Of a stretch of 64,000 nt of DNA, positions 1 through 10,515 are shown piece by piece. The notes beneath the pieces are model-generated. The model saw only the letters and a list, made by a program, of their open reading frames with translations, was not told where the DNA came from and ran no database searches. The stretch's first letter is position 1, and each line of letters opens with the position of its first letter. Source of the stretch: CAWFPR01 sp963817635 (GTDB lineage Bacteria; Acidobacteriota; Vicinamibacteria; Vicinamibacterales; 2-12-FULL-66-21); contig CAWFPR010000013.1 in the NCBI GenBank assembly GCA_963817635.1, positions 62,001 through 126,000 of the forward strand, in the 5' to 3' direction. A program made the translations under genes and the position numbers.

Positions 1-2
1 GG

Positions 3-1908
3 CAGGATGCGGCGTGGTTCGGGTGGGCCGCCATCACCCTGTCGACGACCGGCATTTTCCACAGCTTCACGGTCTATCCGGACGGTCCGGCCGCCGTCGC
101 CACGCTGACGGGCATCTGGGCGCTGGTGCGCGCCGGCGACGAGCGGCAGTCGGGCGGCGGGCCCGTTACCCCCTGGTTCTGGCACGGCGCGGCGCTCGCG
201 ACGCTGCCCTGGATGCATCAGCGGTTCGCCGCCGTGGCGGGCTGCCTGGGTGCGCTCGTCCTGCTGCGTCTGGCGCGGGTGCCGAACGCCGCCGGCAAGG
301 CGGTGGCGTTCCTCGTCGTGCCGGCCCTGAGCGCACTCGCCTGGGTGGCGTTCTTCATCGCGCTCTACGGCACGCCCGATCCGACCGCGCCCTTCGGCAA
401 CGAAGTGCGATCGCTCGGGTTCATCCCCGGCGCGCTGACGGCCCTGTTCTTCGACCAGCGTTTTGGCCTGCTGGCGTATGCCCCGGTGATCGCGTTCGCG
501 TTCGGCGGGCTGGTCCTCATGCTGCGGGAACGCCCCGGACGCCGCCTGGCGTTGGAGTTGCTGTTCACGTTCGTGCCCTACCTGCTCGTCGTCACCGACG
601 TCGCCATGTGGTGGGGTGGCCGCAGCGCCCCGGCCCGGTTCGTCGAGCCTGTGCTGCTGCCGATGGCCATCCCCGCGGCCTGGGCGTGGGCCTCGATGCG
701 CAGCCGTACCGCGAGGTACTCGGCGGCTGGCGCGCTGGCATTCACGGTGTTTGCGTCGGTGGTGCTGGTGTGCGCCGACGGTGGCCGTCTCGCGTACAAC
801 GTGCGCGAGACGTACGCGTACTGGCTGGAGTGGCTCAACGGCAACGTCGATCTGGGGCGCGCGCTGCCCGCGTGGTGGCGCGACGACGAGGCGGGGCTTT
901 TCCGCGGCGTGATTGTGTGGGCCGCTGCGCTTGGTGCCGGCTGGGCGGGGCTTCGTGTGGTCGAACGGCGTCGCTGGGCGCGATCGCCTGCCGCATTCGC
1001 GACCGCAGCGGCGTCGGCCTACGCCCTGGCGGCCATGCTCGCCGTTGGCGTTTCGTGGCGTCTCGCAGGCGTCGATGGACGCCTGGCGATCCCGGCGCAG
1101 CTGCAGGCTTTGCGGCGTCTGGCTGTGGAGCCGCACCTGCTGGCGGCGGAGCTGGCCCGGCCCCGACGGGTGACGCGCGAGGAGGCCGTGTCGCTCCTGC
1201 GCCTGCGGCCCGCACCGGCGACGGAACCGGGCGGAGCCGGCCGCAACGACCGTCCGCTCTTCTCGGTGCCGGCGGTGCCGGCGGGGCAATACCGCCTGGA
1301 AGCCGAGGGGCGGGGAGGCGGATGGTGGATGGTCGGCATCGGCCGTGACCAGTTCTCACTGAGATCGGAGCCACTCGAGTCGCCGCCGCACGCGCTCACG
1401 CTCGATCTTCCCGTCGACGTGCGGGCGATCGTCGTGCGAGGCGACGAGCAGGCACGGCGCGGCATCTCCACCCTGACCATCGAACCGCTCGCGATCGTCG
1501 CCCCCGGCGCGCGGCTGACGTCGGCCTATGCCCGCCACGCCGTGCGCATACGAAGGCGTCACGGTGTACGTGCTCGACGACAACAGCTTCGTCGAGCCCG
1601 AGGCCTTGTGGGTTGGCGGCGCTCGCGCCGCCTCGTTCGTGATTCAGACGGAGGTGGCATCGGCGACCGTCACGCTGCGGCTGCGCAATGCACCCGTGCC
1701 GAACCGGATCACGATGGAGGCGGGAGCGTGGCGGGAAGCGATGGATCTCGGCCCGGGCGAGGAACGGACGGTAGACGTGCCTTGTGACATTGCGCGCGGC
1801 GCCACGCTGATCCGCATCGCGGCCTCCGCGGGTTTCCGGCCCTCCGAGGTGGAAGCCGGGAGCCGCGACGATCGCTATCTGGGTGTGTGGGTGAAGATAG
1901 GGGCTTGA
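3..1908 (+). CDS. Polytopic membrane protein, 5' partial, frameshifted near its 3' end
   Basis: The reading frame is open from the left edge, so the N-terminus is outside the window. About eight hydrophobic segments lie in the first 330 visible residues. The pattern, including a PWMHQRFA motif after a membrane segment, recalls acidobacterial glycosyltransferase-39/mannosyltransferase-like membrane proteins. A soluble beta-rich C-terminal domain follows. The frame breaks near base 1545: dropping one C between GTG and GCA joins the main frame to an open segment reading AYEGVTVYVLDDNSF and ending at the TGA at 1906-1908. Function is not established; a lipid-linked sugar transferase is a guess. 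Confidence 0.6.
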
Positions 1909-1964
1909 GGCTTCCGGCTTCGGGCCTGGGGCCCGCTCAAGCCTCAAGCCCCAAGCCCGAAGCC
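1900..1964. repeat. Interleaved inverted repeat between convergent genes
   Basis: Two pairs of complementary arms are arranged A-B-A'-B'. GGGGCTTGAGGCT at 1900-1912 pairs with 1940-1952, and GGCTTCGGGC at 1916-1925 pairs with 1955-1964. The arms are interleaved rather than nested, so the two stems could form alternatives or a pseudoknot. The element fills the junction between two convergent genes and runs into both stop codons. Related GCTTGRGG modules occur at 28081-28174. It probably acts as a bidirectional terminator, although no T-tract follows. Confidence 0.7.
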
Positions 1965-1965
1965 C

Positions 1966-2787
1966 CTAGAACCGCAGCGCGCCGCCGAAGTACAGCCCCT
2001 TGAGCAGCAGTTCGCCCTGGTCGCTGTCGACCTTGTAGAGCACGTTGAATTCGCGGTAGCCCACCTGCGCGCCGATGTGATCGGTGAAGTTGACCGTGCC
2101 GTACACGTCGAAGTCGTAGTACTTCGCCCGGTAGTTGTCGCTGATGCTGTCGGGCAGCTTGAAGCCGGTGAATTCGCCCGTGATCGAGATATTCGGCGCG
2201 ACGTAGACGCGGCCGATGGCGCCAATCGCGGGGATCGGCGCCTGGGCGTGCACGAATTCGGTGTCGATCACGTTGGAGAGCGTCGCCTGCACGTCGGTGT
2301 ATTTCGCCTCGAGCACAAGGCCGAGGAAGCCGCGGTCGCGGTAGATCATGTCCCACTCGTACCCGAAGCGGTACGCCTTCCAGTCGAGGTCCGTCGCGAC
2401 CGGCAGGGCCACCGAGTAGTTGATCCCGTTGAAGATGACGTCGCGCCTGAGCGTCGCGTTCGGCTGCACGTAGTGAACCGGCGTGTACTCGAAGCGGAAC
2501 TTGTGCTTCGTGCCGGGCCGCAACACGACCTTCAACTGCTTGAACCGCGTCTTCTCGATCCCCAGATCATTCACGAAATCGATGCGCGATCCGACGATGC
2601 CGAGCGACTCGCTGGTAATGACAATGTCCGGCGTGGGGTTCCAGAAGTAGCCGCCGACCTCGACGTGATAGGTCTCGCCGGTGGCGCGGTTGGAGGCACC
2701 GACGGGTGCGTACTGAGCGCCGGCGGGCGAGGCCAGGAGGCTGAGCGCCAGGCAGAGCACAAAAACAGCGGCGGCACGTGTGCGCAT
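1966..2787 (-). CDS. Outer-membrane beta-barrel protein, unknown function
   Basis: 273 residues. A Sec signal peptide occupies about residues 1-24, ending in SPAGAQ. The mature protein is made of alternating hydrophobic/aromatic strands and ends in ...GGALRF, the terminal Phe expected for BAM-dependent barrels. Length and strand pattern suit an 8- to 12-strand barrel. No specific family is recognised. It is divergent from the GntR gene (146 bp between starts) and convergent with the upstream membrane protein. Role unknown; a small channel or structural barrel is likely. Confidence 0.7.
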   Translation of the reverse strand: MRTRAAAVFVLCLALSLLASPAGAQYAPVGASNRATGETYHVEVGGYFWNPTPDIVITSESLGIVGSRIDFVNDLGIEKTRFKQLKVVLRPGTKHKFRFEYTPVHYVQPNATLRRDVIFNGINYSVALPVATDLDWKAYRFGYEWDMIYRDRGFLGLVLEAKYTDVQATLSNVIDTEFVHAQAPIPAIGAIGRVYVAPNISITGEFTGFKLPDSISDNYRAKYYDFDVYGTVNFTDHIGAQVGYREFNVLYKVDSDQGELLLKGLYFGGALRF

Positions 2788-2886
2788 GTGTAATCTCGTC
2801 CCGGAATGGTCGGGAAATGGGGCCCTCTCTCGCGCGAGGACCGGGCAGCCCGCTGGGTAGGCCGATTCAGAATAGCACAGCCACGC

Positions 2887-2916
2887 TTGCCACGTCCTGT
2901 ATACAGTGCGTATACT
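2887..2916 (+). promoter_or_regulatory. Promoter with overlapping GTATAC operator boxes upstream of the GntR gene
   Basis: TTGCCA (2887-2892) and TATACT (2911-2916) are separated by 18 bp and lie 17 bp upstream of the ATG at 2934. Two perfect GTATAC palindromes at 2899-2904 and 2910-2915 are 11 bp apart, so on the same helix face, and the second overlaps the -10. FCD-type GntR regulators commonly bind TNGTNNNACNA-like palindromes, so autoregulation is a fair inference. Confidence 0.5.
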
Positions 2917-2933
2917 GTCGACCCTAACTAGGT

Positions 2934-3624
2934 ATGGGCACCCGAGTTCGACGCACCGCGGCTCCCGACGGCATCAGCCAGGTCGATCGGGCGTACTCGA
3001 GCATCAGGGCCGGCATCGTGGGGGGCCGCTATGCCCCGGGGACGCCCATGTCCGAGGTGGCGCTCGCCGCCGAGCACGGCATGAGCCGGACGCCCGTTCG
3101 TGAAGGGCTGTCGCGACTCTGGACCGAACACTACCTCGACCGTGTGGCTGGCCGCGGGTACTTCGTTGCGCGGGTCACTGTGCAGTCGATTCACGACACG
3201 TTCGACGTTCGCCGGGTGCTCGAGGGCGCGGCCGCCGCGCGCGCCGCCGATCTGGCGACGCCGGAGGAGATCGCGCAGTTGCGTACGCTGGCGGCTTTCC
3301 CGATGGTCGAAGGGAACTACCGCCAGGCCGAGGCGGTGAACGCGCGGTTCCACCTGGCCGTGGCGGCGGCGGCGCACAATCGTCTGGTGCTGGAACTGAT
3401 CGAACGCTGCCTTGCGCAGGTCGATCGGTTCATGTCGCTGGGCGTGTCGTTCGGACCGTTCCAGGCGTCCGCGACCGAGTCGCATCTCGGGATCGTCGAG
3501 GCGATCGCGCTAGGGCGACGCGCAGCTCGCGCAGAAGCGCATGGAAGAACATCTCGACTGCGGGAGCCGCGGCATGAAGGCCGCACTGCTCGAGTCGGGA
3601 TCCGCCGGACTTGGACCTCCGTAG
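2934..3624 (+). CDS. GntR-family transcriptional regulator, FCD subfamily (frameshifted)
   Basis: About 229 residues after joining frames. The N-terminal winged helix (residues 15-80) contains YAPGTPMSEVALAAEHGMSR followed by TPVREGLSRL, characteristic of GntR. The FCD helical effector domain follows, with the usual His-containing segments (FHLAVAAAAHN and ESHLGIVEAI). The frame breaks at about 3516. Omitting one C after GGG restores GDAQLAQKRMEEHLDCG, a typical FCD C-terminus, and ends at the TAG at 3622-3624. The ligand cannot be read from the sequence. It sits upstream of a TonB receptor in the same direction and may control it. Confidence 0.8.
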
Positions 3625-3862
3625 CACCGGTACCGAGCTTGCTGAACGGATCGCCATCGACGTTCGATCGCGTCCGTTTCGTTCGAAAACCTTCCGCCCT
3701 GCGCCGGTCGCGCAACGGGCGAATCCAAGAAACGGCAGAGGGACCTTCGGTTTTCCGAAGCTGCCATGACAGCTGTGGGATGAGTGATGGGGTTGATGCA
3801 GCCGGATGCCTTACCGTGTCGGTAAGCGATTCCGGCGAACGTAAGCGTGTTGGGAGGAGTGT

Positions 3863-6823
3863 ATGAAGCTACGTATTGTGAGCTGGGTCGCCATGGCGCT
3901 GCTCGCCGCCGCCAGCGCGGCGGCGCAGCAGGGGACCCCGAGTTGCGCGGGCGGGTCGTCGACGCCGCAGGGGGCGGTGCTGCCGGGCGTCACGGTCACG
4001 GTCCGGAATCAGGCCACCGGCATGTTCCGCGAGACGGTGACGTCGGCTGACGGCGCCTTCATCGCGAGCAGCCTCGTGCCCGGCACCTACGAGGTCGACC
4101 GCCGAACTGCAGGGATTCAAGAAGTTCGAACGCAAGGATTTGCGGCTCGAGGTCGGCAAGACGGCCAGCATCGATGTGACAATGCTCGGTCGGCGGCATC
4201 GAGGAGACGGTCGAACGTCTTCGGCGAGTCGCCGATCGTCGACGTCACGTCGAAGGAGGTCGGCGGCAACATCACGAGCGAGACGCTCGATGAAGCTGCC
4301 GAGCGTCAATGGCAACTTCGTCGGCTTCGTCGGCCTGCTGCCGGGCATCGTGCCCTCGGTCAGCACCGAGTCGTTCGGCAGCGACTCGATTCAGCGTCAA
4401 CGGCGCCGATCCGCGCAACAACAACTACATGCTCGACGGCGGCAACAACAACGACGACGTCATCGGGCAGCGGGCGGGCACGCAGGCGCGGACCCCGATC
4501 GAAGCCATCCAGGAGTTCCAGGTCATCACCGATCAGTTCGACGCCGAGTACGGCCGCACGTCCGGCGCCGTGGTGAACGCGGTGACCAAGGCCGGGGACG
4601 AACGACGTGCGGGGCAGCGCCTTCGGGTTCTTCCAGAACGGCAGCCTCTCGACCAAGGACTTCTTCGCGAAGCAGAACAACACCGCGAAGCCCGACACGC
4701 AGGTACGAGCGGTGGGGCGGCACGGTGGGCGGGCCGATCGTGCAGCGACAAGATGCACTACTTCGCGAGCCTCGAGCGTTTCTCGATCGATCGGCCGAAC
4801 ACGATCGAACATCCCGGCGCGCCCCGATCTGAGCGGCAGCAGATCACGAAGGACCGCGTGTGGAACACGATCATCCGCGGCGACCATCAGATCAACAACT
4901 CGAACAACACCTACAGTGCGCGCTGGCTGCGTGAGTCGTCGCCGCAGACGAACCAGATCATCGGCGCGGTGACGCCGGCGGCGTCGCGCGAGGAATCGGA
5001 CGTCGATCAGACGTTCTCGTTCAACCTCAACAACGTGCTGTCGAACACGAAGGTCAGCACGCTGCGCCTGACGTGGACGCGCGAGAACGTGGCGTTCGCC
5101 AATGCGTGCTTCAACGGCAACGGCCGCGACATGACGAAGTGCCCGGTCACGCTGGCGTTCCAGGACTACACCGACCAGCAGGACAACACCGCGCAGGCGC
5201 GTATCAACGACGGCATCCAGGCCGAGGAGACGTTCGGGTGGTTCCTGTCCGGGAGGCACGGCGACCACGACATCAAGTTCGGCATCCAGTACCAGGTACT
5301 CGGGCGCCGCCAACACGAACCAGGGCAACATGAACGGGACGTTCTCGTTCGGCCGCAACGACGCGGCATTCAACGCGGCCATCCCGTCGACGTATCCCGA
5401 CCGGTTCTCCATCCGCGTGGGCGGGCCGAGCACCTTCTACGAGAAGGCGCACTACATCGCCGGGTTCGCGCAGGACAAGTGGCGCCTGAACAGCAACATC
5501 ACGCTCAGCCTGGGCGCCCGCTACGACGTCGAGATCATCCCGATCCCCGAGACCGACGATCCGCTCGTCACCAAGTACCCGACCGATCGCAACAACATCG
5601 CGCCGCGCATCGGTCTCACGTACGACCTCGGCGGCGGCAAGAGTGTGATTCGTGCGGGCTACGGGCGCTTCTTTGAAAAAACAAGCTTCGAGTTGATTGG
5701 CGGGCTCTATACGGGCACGCCGTTCACGAGCTCGTTCACCGCGACGTTCCCCGTCTCGGGGCCAGACCTTGGCCCCCGCAACGGCACGTTCCCGACCGAT
5801 CCGTTCCTCGTCAACGGTCCGACCATCAACACCGCCGAGCTGAACCGCCTTTACCCTGGCGGCCAGCTGCTCCGGAACACCGGCGCGACGTGGGACAACC
5901 CCGATCGCCGGACGCCGCACACCGACGAGTTCACGGTCGGCTTCGAGCGGCAGATCTTCGAGGCCATGTCGGTCGGCGCCGACTACGTGCACTCGATGGG
6001 CCGCGACCTCCTGATGATTCAGAACCTGAATCCGCAGATCCGGTCGAACCCGAACGTCGCGGCCTCGACGCTCACCCGCGTCGGCAGCGCAACGCTGACC
6101 GAGGCGACGGCTGCCCTGCAGCAGACGTACCCCGGGTTCGGGCCCTTCACCGCAAACGTGAATCGCTACCTGAACGCCGGCGAGACCAACTACGACGCGC
6201 TGATGCTGCAGCTCAAGAAGCGCTTCAGCCACAACTACAGCTCCCAGGTGTCCTACACCTACAGCCGGGCCCGCGGGAACACGTCCGGCAACGGTTCGGC
6301 CGGCAGCGACTTCCAGGTGCGTGACGATCTCCACCTCGAGCTGAATAACGGGCGGACCGACTTCGACAACCCGCACAACTTCACGTTCAGCGGGACGGCC
6401 CTCGTGCCGAAGACCGGTGGATTGAACCTGAGCTGGGTCGCGCGGGCGCTGAGCGGCAGGCCGTTCTCGCTCGTAGACGGCAACGTCGATCCGGACCTGA
6501 ACGGCATCCAGGCCGAACCGCTCGCAGCGGGCGACTACAGCGGGACCGGCGGCAACGCCTACTCGGTGAAGAACTACGTGTCCGAGCGCAACGGCGCGCG
6601 CGGCCCTGGCTTCTTCAGCCTGGACATGCGTTTCGGATATGCCATCAAGGCCGGCGGCCGGCGTCGCGTGGAAATCTCGGCGGACGTGTTCAACCTCACG
6701 AACCGCACGAACTTTGCCAACCCGACCGGCAATCAGGCGTCGTCGCAGTTCCTGCTCCTCACCGCGTACAACACGAGCTATACGCCGCGAAAGGTGCAGG
6801 TCGGCGCCCGCATCGAGTTCTAA
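3863..6823 (+). CDS. TonB-dependent receptor with carboxypeptidase-regulatory-like N-domain (many frameshifts)
   Basis: About 983 residues once repaired. A signal peptide (about 1-21, ending ASAAA|QQ) precedes a carboxypeptidase-regulatory-like fold (GAVLPGVTVTVRNQATG), then a plug domain (NVFGESPIVDVTSKEVGGNI; LDGGNNNDDV; GRTSGAVVNAVTKAG). The long outer-membrane barrel ends in ...VQVGARIEF. This is the Acidobacteriota OmpA-like/CarbReg TonB receptor type, which imports poorly defined substrates. Eleven one-base insertions and two deletions fall between 3940 and 5297, and none fall in 5298-6823. The net shift is a multiple of three and the implied protein is otherwise intact. RBS GGAGGA precedes the ATG at 3863. 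The 238 bp upstream hold only a small hairpin (TTACC/GGTAA near 3811-3825). Confidence 0.85.
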
Positions 6824-6837
6824 CGTCCAATGGACGG

Positions 6838-6869
6838 GGGGCAGGCAGCCGTGCCTGCCCCTGTGTTTT
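6838..6869 (+). terminator. Rho-independent terminator after the TonB receptor
   Basis: A perfect 10-bp stem GGGGCAGGCA/TGCCTGCCCC (6838-6847 and 6852-6861) with GCCG loop is followed by TGTGTTTT. It lies 15 bp after the TAA of the receptor. Confidence 0.9.
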
Positions 6870-6895
6870 GCCGCTGCCTCGCTATACTTGACTGG

Positions 6896-8654
6896 ATGGG
6901 CCCCGCGTTCCGGCGTCTCCTGCCGTTCGTCCTCCGCTACCGCCGACAATACGTGACCGGTCTTGCGTGCGTCGTGACCACGACGTCCATCCAGCTGTTG
7001 TCGCCGTGGGTGCTGAAATACGCCATCGACGACATCACCCGCGGCATCTCGCGGTCGAAGCTCGCGATGTACGCCTGCCTGCTCCTCGGGATTGCGCTGG
7101 TCGGCGCGGTGTTCCGGTTCCTGATGCGCCGGATTCTCATCGGGGCCTCGCGCGACCTCGAGTATCGACATCCGGAACGCGTTCCTCTCCCGGCTTCAGC
7201 TCATGCCGCTCGCCTACTACCAGACGCGCCGCACCGGCGACCTCATGTCGCGCGCGACCAACGACCTGAACGCCGTACGCATGATGATCGGCCCGTCGGT
7301 GATGTATTCCGCCAACACCGTCCTGATGTTCACCGTGGCGATCATCATCATGTCGTCGATCGACGGCCGCCTGACGCTCATCGCGCTCATGCCGCTGCCG
7401 CTCGTGTCGGTCACCGTCAAGTACTTCGGCAGCGCCATCCACAGGCGCTTCGAGGCGATCCAGGCGCAGTTGTCGGACCTCAGCGCCGTGGTCCAGGAGG
7501 CCCTGGCCGGCGTGCGCGTGGTCCGCGCATACAACCAGGAGCCTCACGAAATCGAGCGCTTCCGGGCGGCGAACGCGGAATACGTCGCGCGCAACCGCGT
7601 GCTGATCCGGCTTCAGGGGCTGTTCTATCCCAGCATGACGCTCCTGCTCGGTTTCGGCTCGGTGCTCGTGTTGTGGATGGGCAGCCGCGAGGTGATCCGC
7701 GGCCGCATTTCCCTCGGCGAATTCGTCGCGTTCAACGGCTACCTGGTGATGCTCAGCTGGCCGATGATCGCCTTCGGCTGGGTCACCAACATGCTCCAGC
7801 GCGGCATGGCGTCCTGGAAACGGATGCTCGAGGTCATCGACGCCGTGCCCTCGATCACCGACGCCCACGTCACGCCGGCCGGCCGCGCCGCGGCGCTGAC
7901 CGCCGCCATCGAGTTCCGTCACCTGACGTTTGCCTACCCGGGTGCGTCGCGTCTGGTGCTCGACGACGTGTCGCTGCGGATTGAACCGGGTCAGACGGTC
8001 GCCTTCGTCGGCGCCACCGGCTCCGGCAAGTCGACGTTGCTCACGCTCCTGCCGCGCCTGCACGAGCCGCCCGCCGGGACGATCTTCATCGGTGGCGTGG
8101 ACATCCGCGAGATTCCACTCGCGGCGCTGCGTGGCGCCATCGGCTTCGTGCCGCAGGAGCCGTTCCTGTTTTCGGACACTGTCCGCGGAAACATCGCGTT
8201 CGGCGTCGCCGAGGCCGACGCCACCGAGGCACGGATCCGTGAGGCGGCCGCGATCGCGCGGCTCGACAAGGACGTCGAGGAATTCCCCAACGGGTACGAG
8301 ACGCTGGTGGGGGAGCGCGGCATCACGATGTCAGGCGGGCAGAAACAGCGCACCGCCCTGGCCCGCGCCGTGATGGTCGATCCGCGCATCCTCATCCTGG
8401 ACGATGCCCTGTCGGCGGTGGATACCTACACCGAAGAGGAGATCCTGTCGAGGCTGCGCCTTGTCATGCGGCAGCGCACGTCCATCATCGTCGCCCACCG
8501 GGTCTCGACCGTGCGCGGTGCCGATCAGATCGTCGTGCTCGACGGCGGACGCGTGGTCGAGCGCGGCAGCCACGAGACACTCGTGGCCGCCAGCGGGCCC
8601 TACGCGGCGCTCTACCGCAAGCAGTTGCTGGAAGAGGAGCTGGCGGCGAGCTGA
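6896..8654 (+). CDS. ABC exporter half-transporter, degenerate-site subunit (frameshifted)
   Basis: About 585 residues: a six-helix ABC transmembrane domain (1-320), then a nucleotide-binding domain. Walker A is GATGSGKST (about residue 371), the signature SGGQKQR (about 478) and Walker B LILDDALSAVD (about 499). The residue after the Walker B Asp is Asp rather than the catalytic Glu, as in the degenerate site of heterodimeric exporters such as TmrAB or LmrCD. The frame breaks at 7166: omitting one C between TAT and GAC restores LEYDIRNAFLSRLQ. The stop overlaps the ATG of the partner gene (TGATG). Substrate unknown; drug or lipid export is typical. Confidence 0.88.
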
Positions 8655-10495
8655 TGCAGGAAGAAGAAGTCCTCGGCAAGGCCTACGACGCCCGCCTGAT
8701 GCGGCGGCTGCTCCGCTACCTGCGGCCCTACCGTCCCCAGGTCGCGCTGGCACTCGCCGCCATCATCTCGGCGTCGGTCCTGCAGCTGGCGCAGCCGTAC
8801 CTCATGAAGCTGGCGATCGACCGCTACATCGCCACGGGCGATCTCCAGGGCCTGAACAGAATCGCGCTCGCGTTCGTCGCCATCCTGCTCGGCTCCTTCA
8901 CGCTGGAATTCGTCCAGACCTGGACCCTGCAGATGACCGGCCAGCGGATCATGTTCGACCTGCGCATGCAGATCTACCGCCACCTGCAGCGTATCGATCT
9001 GCAGTTCTACGATCGCAACCCCGTGGGGCGGCTGATGACCCGCGTCACGACCGACGTCGATGTCCTCAACGACATGTTCACGGCCGGCGTGGTCTCGATC
9101 TTCGGCGACGTCTTCACGCTCGTCGGGATCATGATCGTGCTCGTCACGATGGACTGGCGGCTCGCGCTCGTGGCATTTTCCGTCCTGCCGCTCATCGTGA
9201 TCGTCACGCAGTGGTTCAGGCGCAACGTGCGCGAGTCGTACCGCACCGTGCGCACCTGGATCGCCAGAATCAACGCGTTTCTTCAGGAGCACATCACCGG
9301 AATGCCGACCGTGCAGCTGTTCCGGCGCGAGGGGCGCAGCCTGGCGCAGTTCGAGCACATCAACGATCAGCATCGCCGGGTCAACATCGAGTCGATCTTC
9401 TTCTACGCGGTCTTCTACCCGATGATCGAGGTGATCGGGGCGACCGCCTCGGCGCTGATCATCTGGTTCGGCGGCGGCTGGACTCTCCAGGGCACGATCG
9501 CGCTGGGCTCGCTGGTGGCGTTTCTCCTGTATTCGCAGCGCTTCTTCCGGCCTATTTCCGACATGTCGGAGAAGTTCAACGTGCTGCAGGCCGCCATGGC
9601 CTCGTCGGAGCGCATCTTCAAGCTGCTGGACGAGCCAGTGCGTATCGAGTCGGCCCTCGATGGGTGGCGTTCAATGCCCGGGCGTGCCCGCCGAAGCGCG
9701 AAGCGCGAAGCGGGCGGCACCGCCGCGGGACACATCGTCTTCGAGCGCGTCTCCTTCGCCTACAACCGCGGCAACTACGTGCTGCGCGACGTGAGCTTCG
9801 AGGTCAGGCCCGGCGAGCGCGTCGGCATCGTCGGAGCGACCGGCGCCGGAAAATCGACCCTGATCAACCTGCTGCTTCGGTTCTACGACGTGACGGACGG
9901 ACGAATCCTGATCGACGGGACGGACATCCGCCGGATGGCCCTTCAGGACGTGCGTGCCTTGTTCAGCCTCGTGCTCCAGGACGTCCACCTGTTCTCCGGC
10001 ACCATCAGCGACAACATCCGGCTCGGAAACTCCACGATTGACGATGCGGCCGTGCGCCGGGCGGCCGAGGCGGTGCACGCCGGCAGGTTCATCGAGCAGC
10101 TGCCCGGCGGCTACCAGAGCGCCGTCGCCGAGCGTGGGGCGACGTTGTCGGTCGGGCAGAAACAGCTGCTGTCGTTTGCTCGCGCGCTGGCGTTCAACCC
10201 GCGCGTCCTGGTGCTCGACGAAGCGACATCGAGCGTTGACACGGAAACCGAACTTCTGATCCGCGACGCCCTGCACGTGCTGATGGCCGGCCGGACCACC
10301 ATCGCGATCGCGCACCGGCTGTCGACGATCCAGGACATGGACAAGATCCTGGTCCTGCACAAGGGGCAGCTCCGCGAGTCCGGTACTCACCAGGAACTGC
10401 TCGCCAGGCGGGGGATTTACTACAAGCTCTATCAGCTTCAGTACAGGGATCAGGAGAGCGCGACCCCGGCAACGGTGCCGGTCGCGTCGGAGTAG
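8654..10495 (+). CDS. ABC exporter half-transporter, catalytic subunit
   Basis: 613 residues with the same architecture as the preceding gene and translationally coupled to it. Walker A is GATGAGKST (about residue 394) and Walker B LVLDEATSSVD (about 519) keeps the catalytic Glu. The signature is LSVGQ instead of LSGGQ. In heterodimeric exporters the degenerate ATP site combines the Asp-type Walker B of one subunit with the altered signature of the other, and these two genes complement each other in that way. A short Arg/Ala-rich insertion (SAKREAGGTAAG) lies just before the nucleotide-binding domain. Confidence 0.93.
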   Translation: MQEEEVLGKAYDARLMRRLLRYLRPYRPQVALALAAIISASVLQLAQPYLMKLAIDRYIATGDLQGLNRIALAFVAILLGSFTLEFVQTWTLQMTGQRIMFDLRMQIYRHLQRIDLQFYDRNPVGRLMTRVTTDVDVLNDMFTAGVVSIFGDVFTLVGIMIVLVTMDWRLALVAFSVLPLIVIVTQWFRRNVRESYRTVRTWIARINAFLQEHITGMPTVQLFRREGRSLAQFEHINDQHRRVNIESIFFYAVFYPMIEVIGATASALIIWFGGGWTLQGTIALGSLVAFLLYSQRFFRPISDMSEKFNVLQAAMASSERIFKLLDEPVRIESALDGWRSMPGRARRSAKREAGGTAAGHIVFERVSFAYNRGNYVLRDVSFEVRPGERVGIVGATGAGKSTLINLLLRFYDVTDGRILIDGTDIRRMALQDVRALFSLVLQDVHLFSGTISDNIRLGNSTIDDAAVRRAAEAVHAGRFIEQLPGGYQSAVAERGATLSVGQKQLLSFARALAFNPRVLVLDEATSSVDTETELLIRDALHVLMAGRTTIAIAHRLSTIQDMDKILVLHKGQLRESGTHQELLARRGIYYKLYQLQYRDQESATPATVPVASE

Positions 10496-10515
10496 GCGAC
10501 CGGGGAGAGCGGCAC

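Noticed and set aside
14..1348. 444-codon frame at the left edge
   Set aside because: Out of frame with the hydrophobic membrane protein; its translation is Arg-rich without membrane helices.
5273..7171. Long antisense open frame (632 codons) over the TonB receptor
   Set aside because: High GC depletes stop codons; the plus-strand receptor and ABC exporter have clear domains and motifs, and the antisense translation is a biased Arg/Glu/His string with no recognisable motif.
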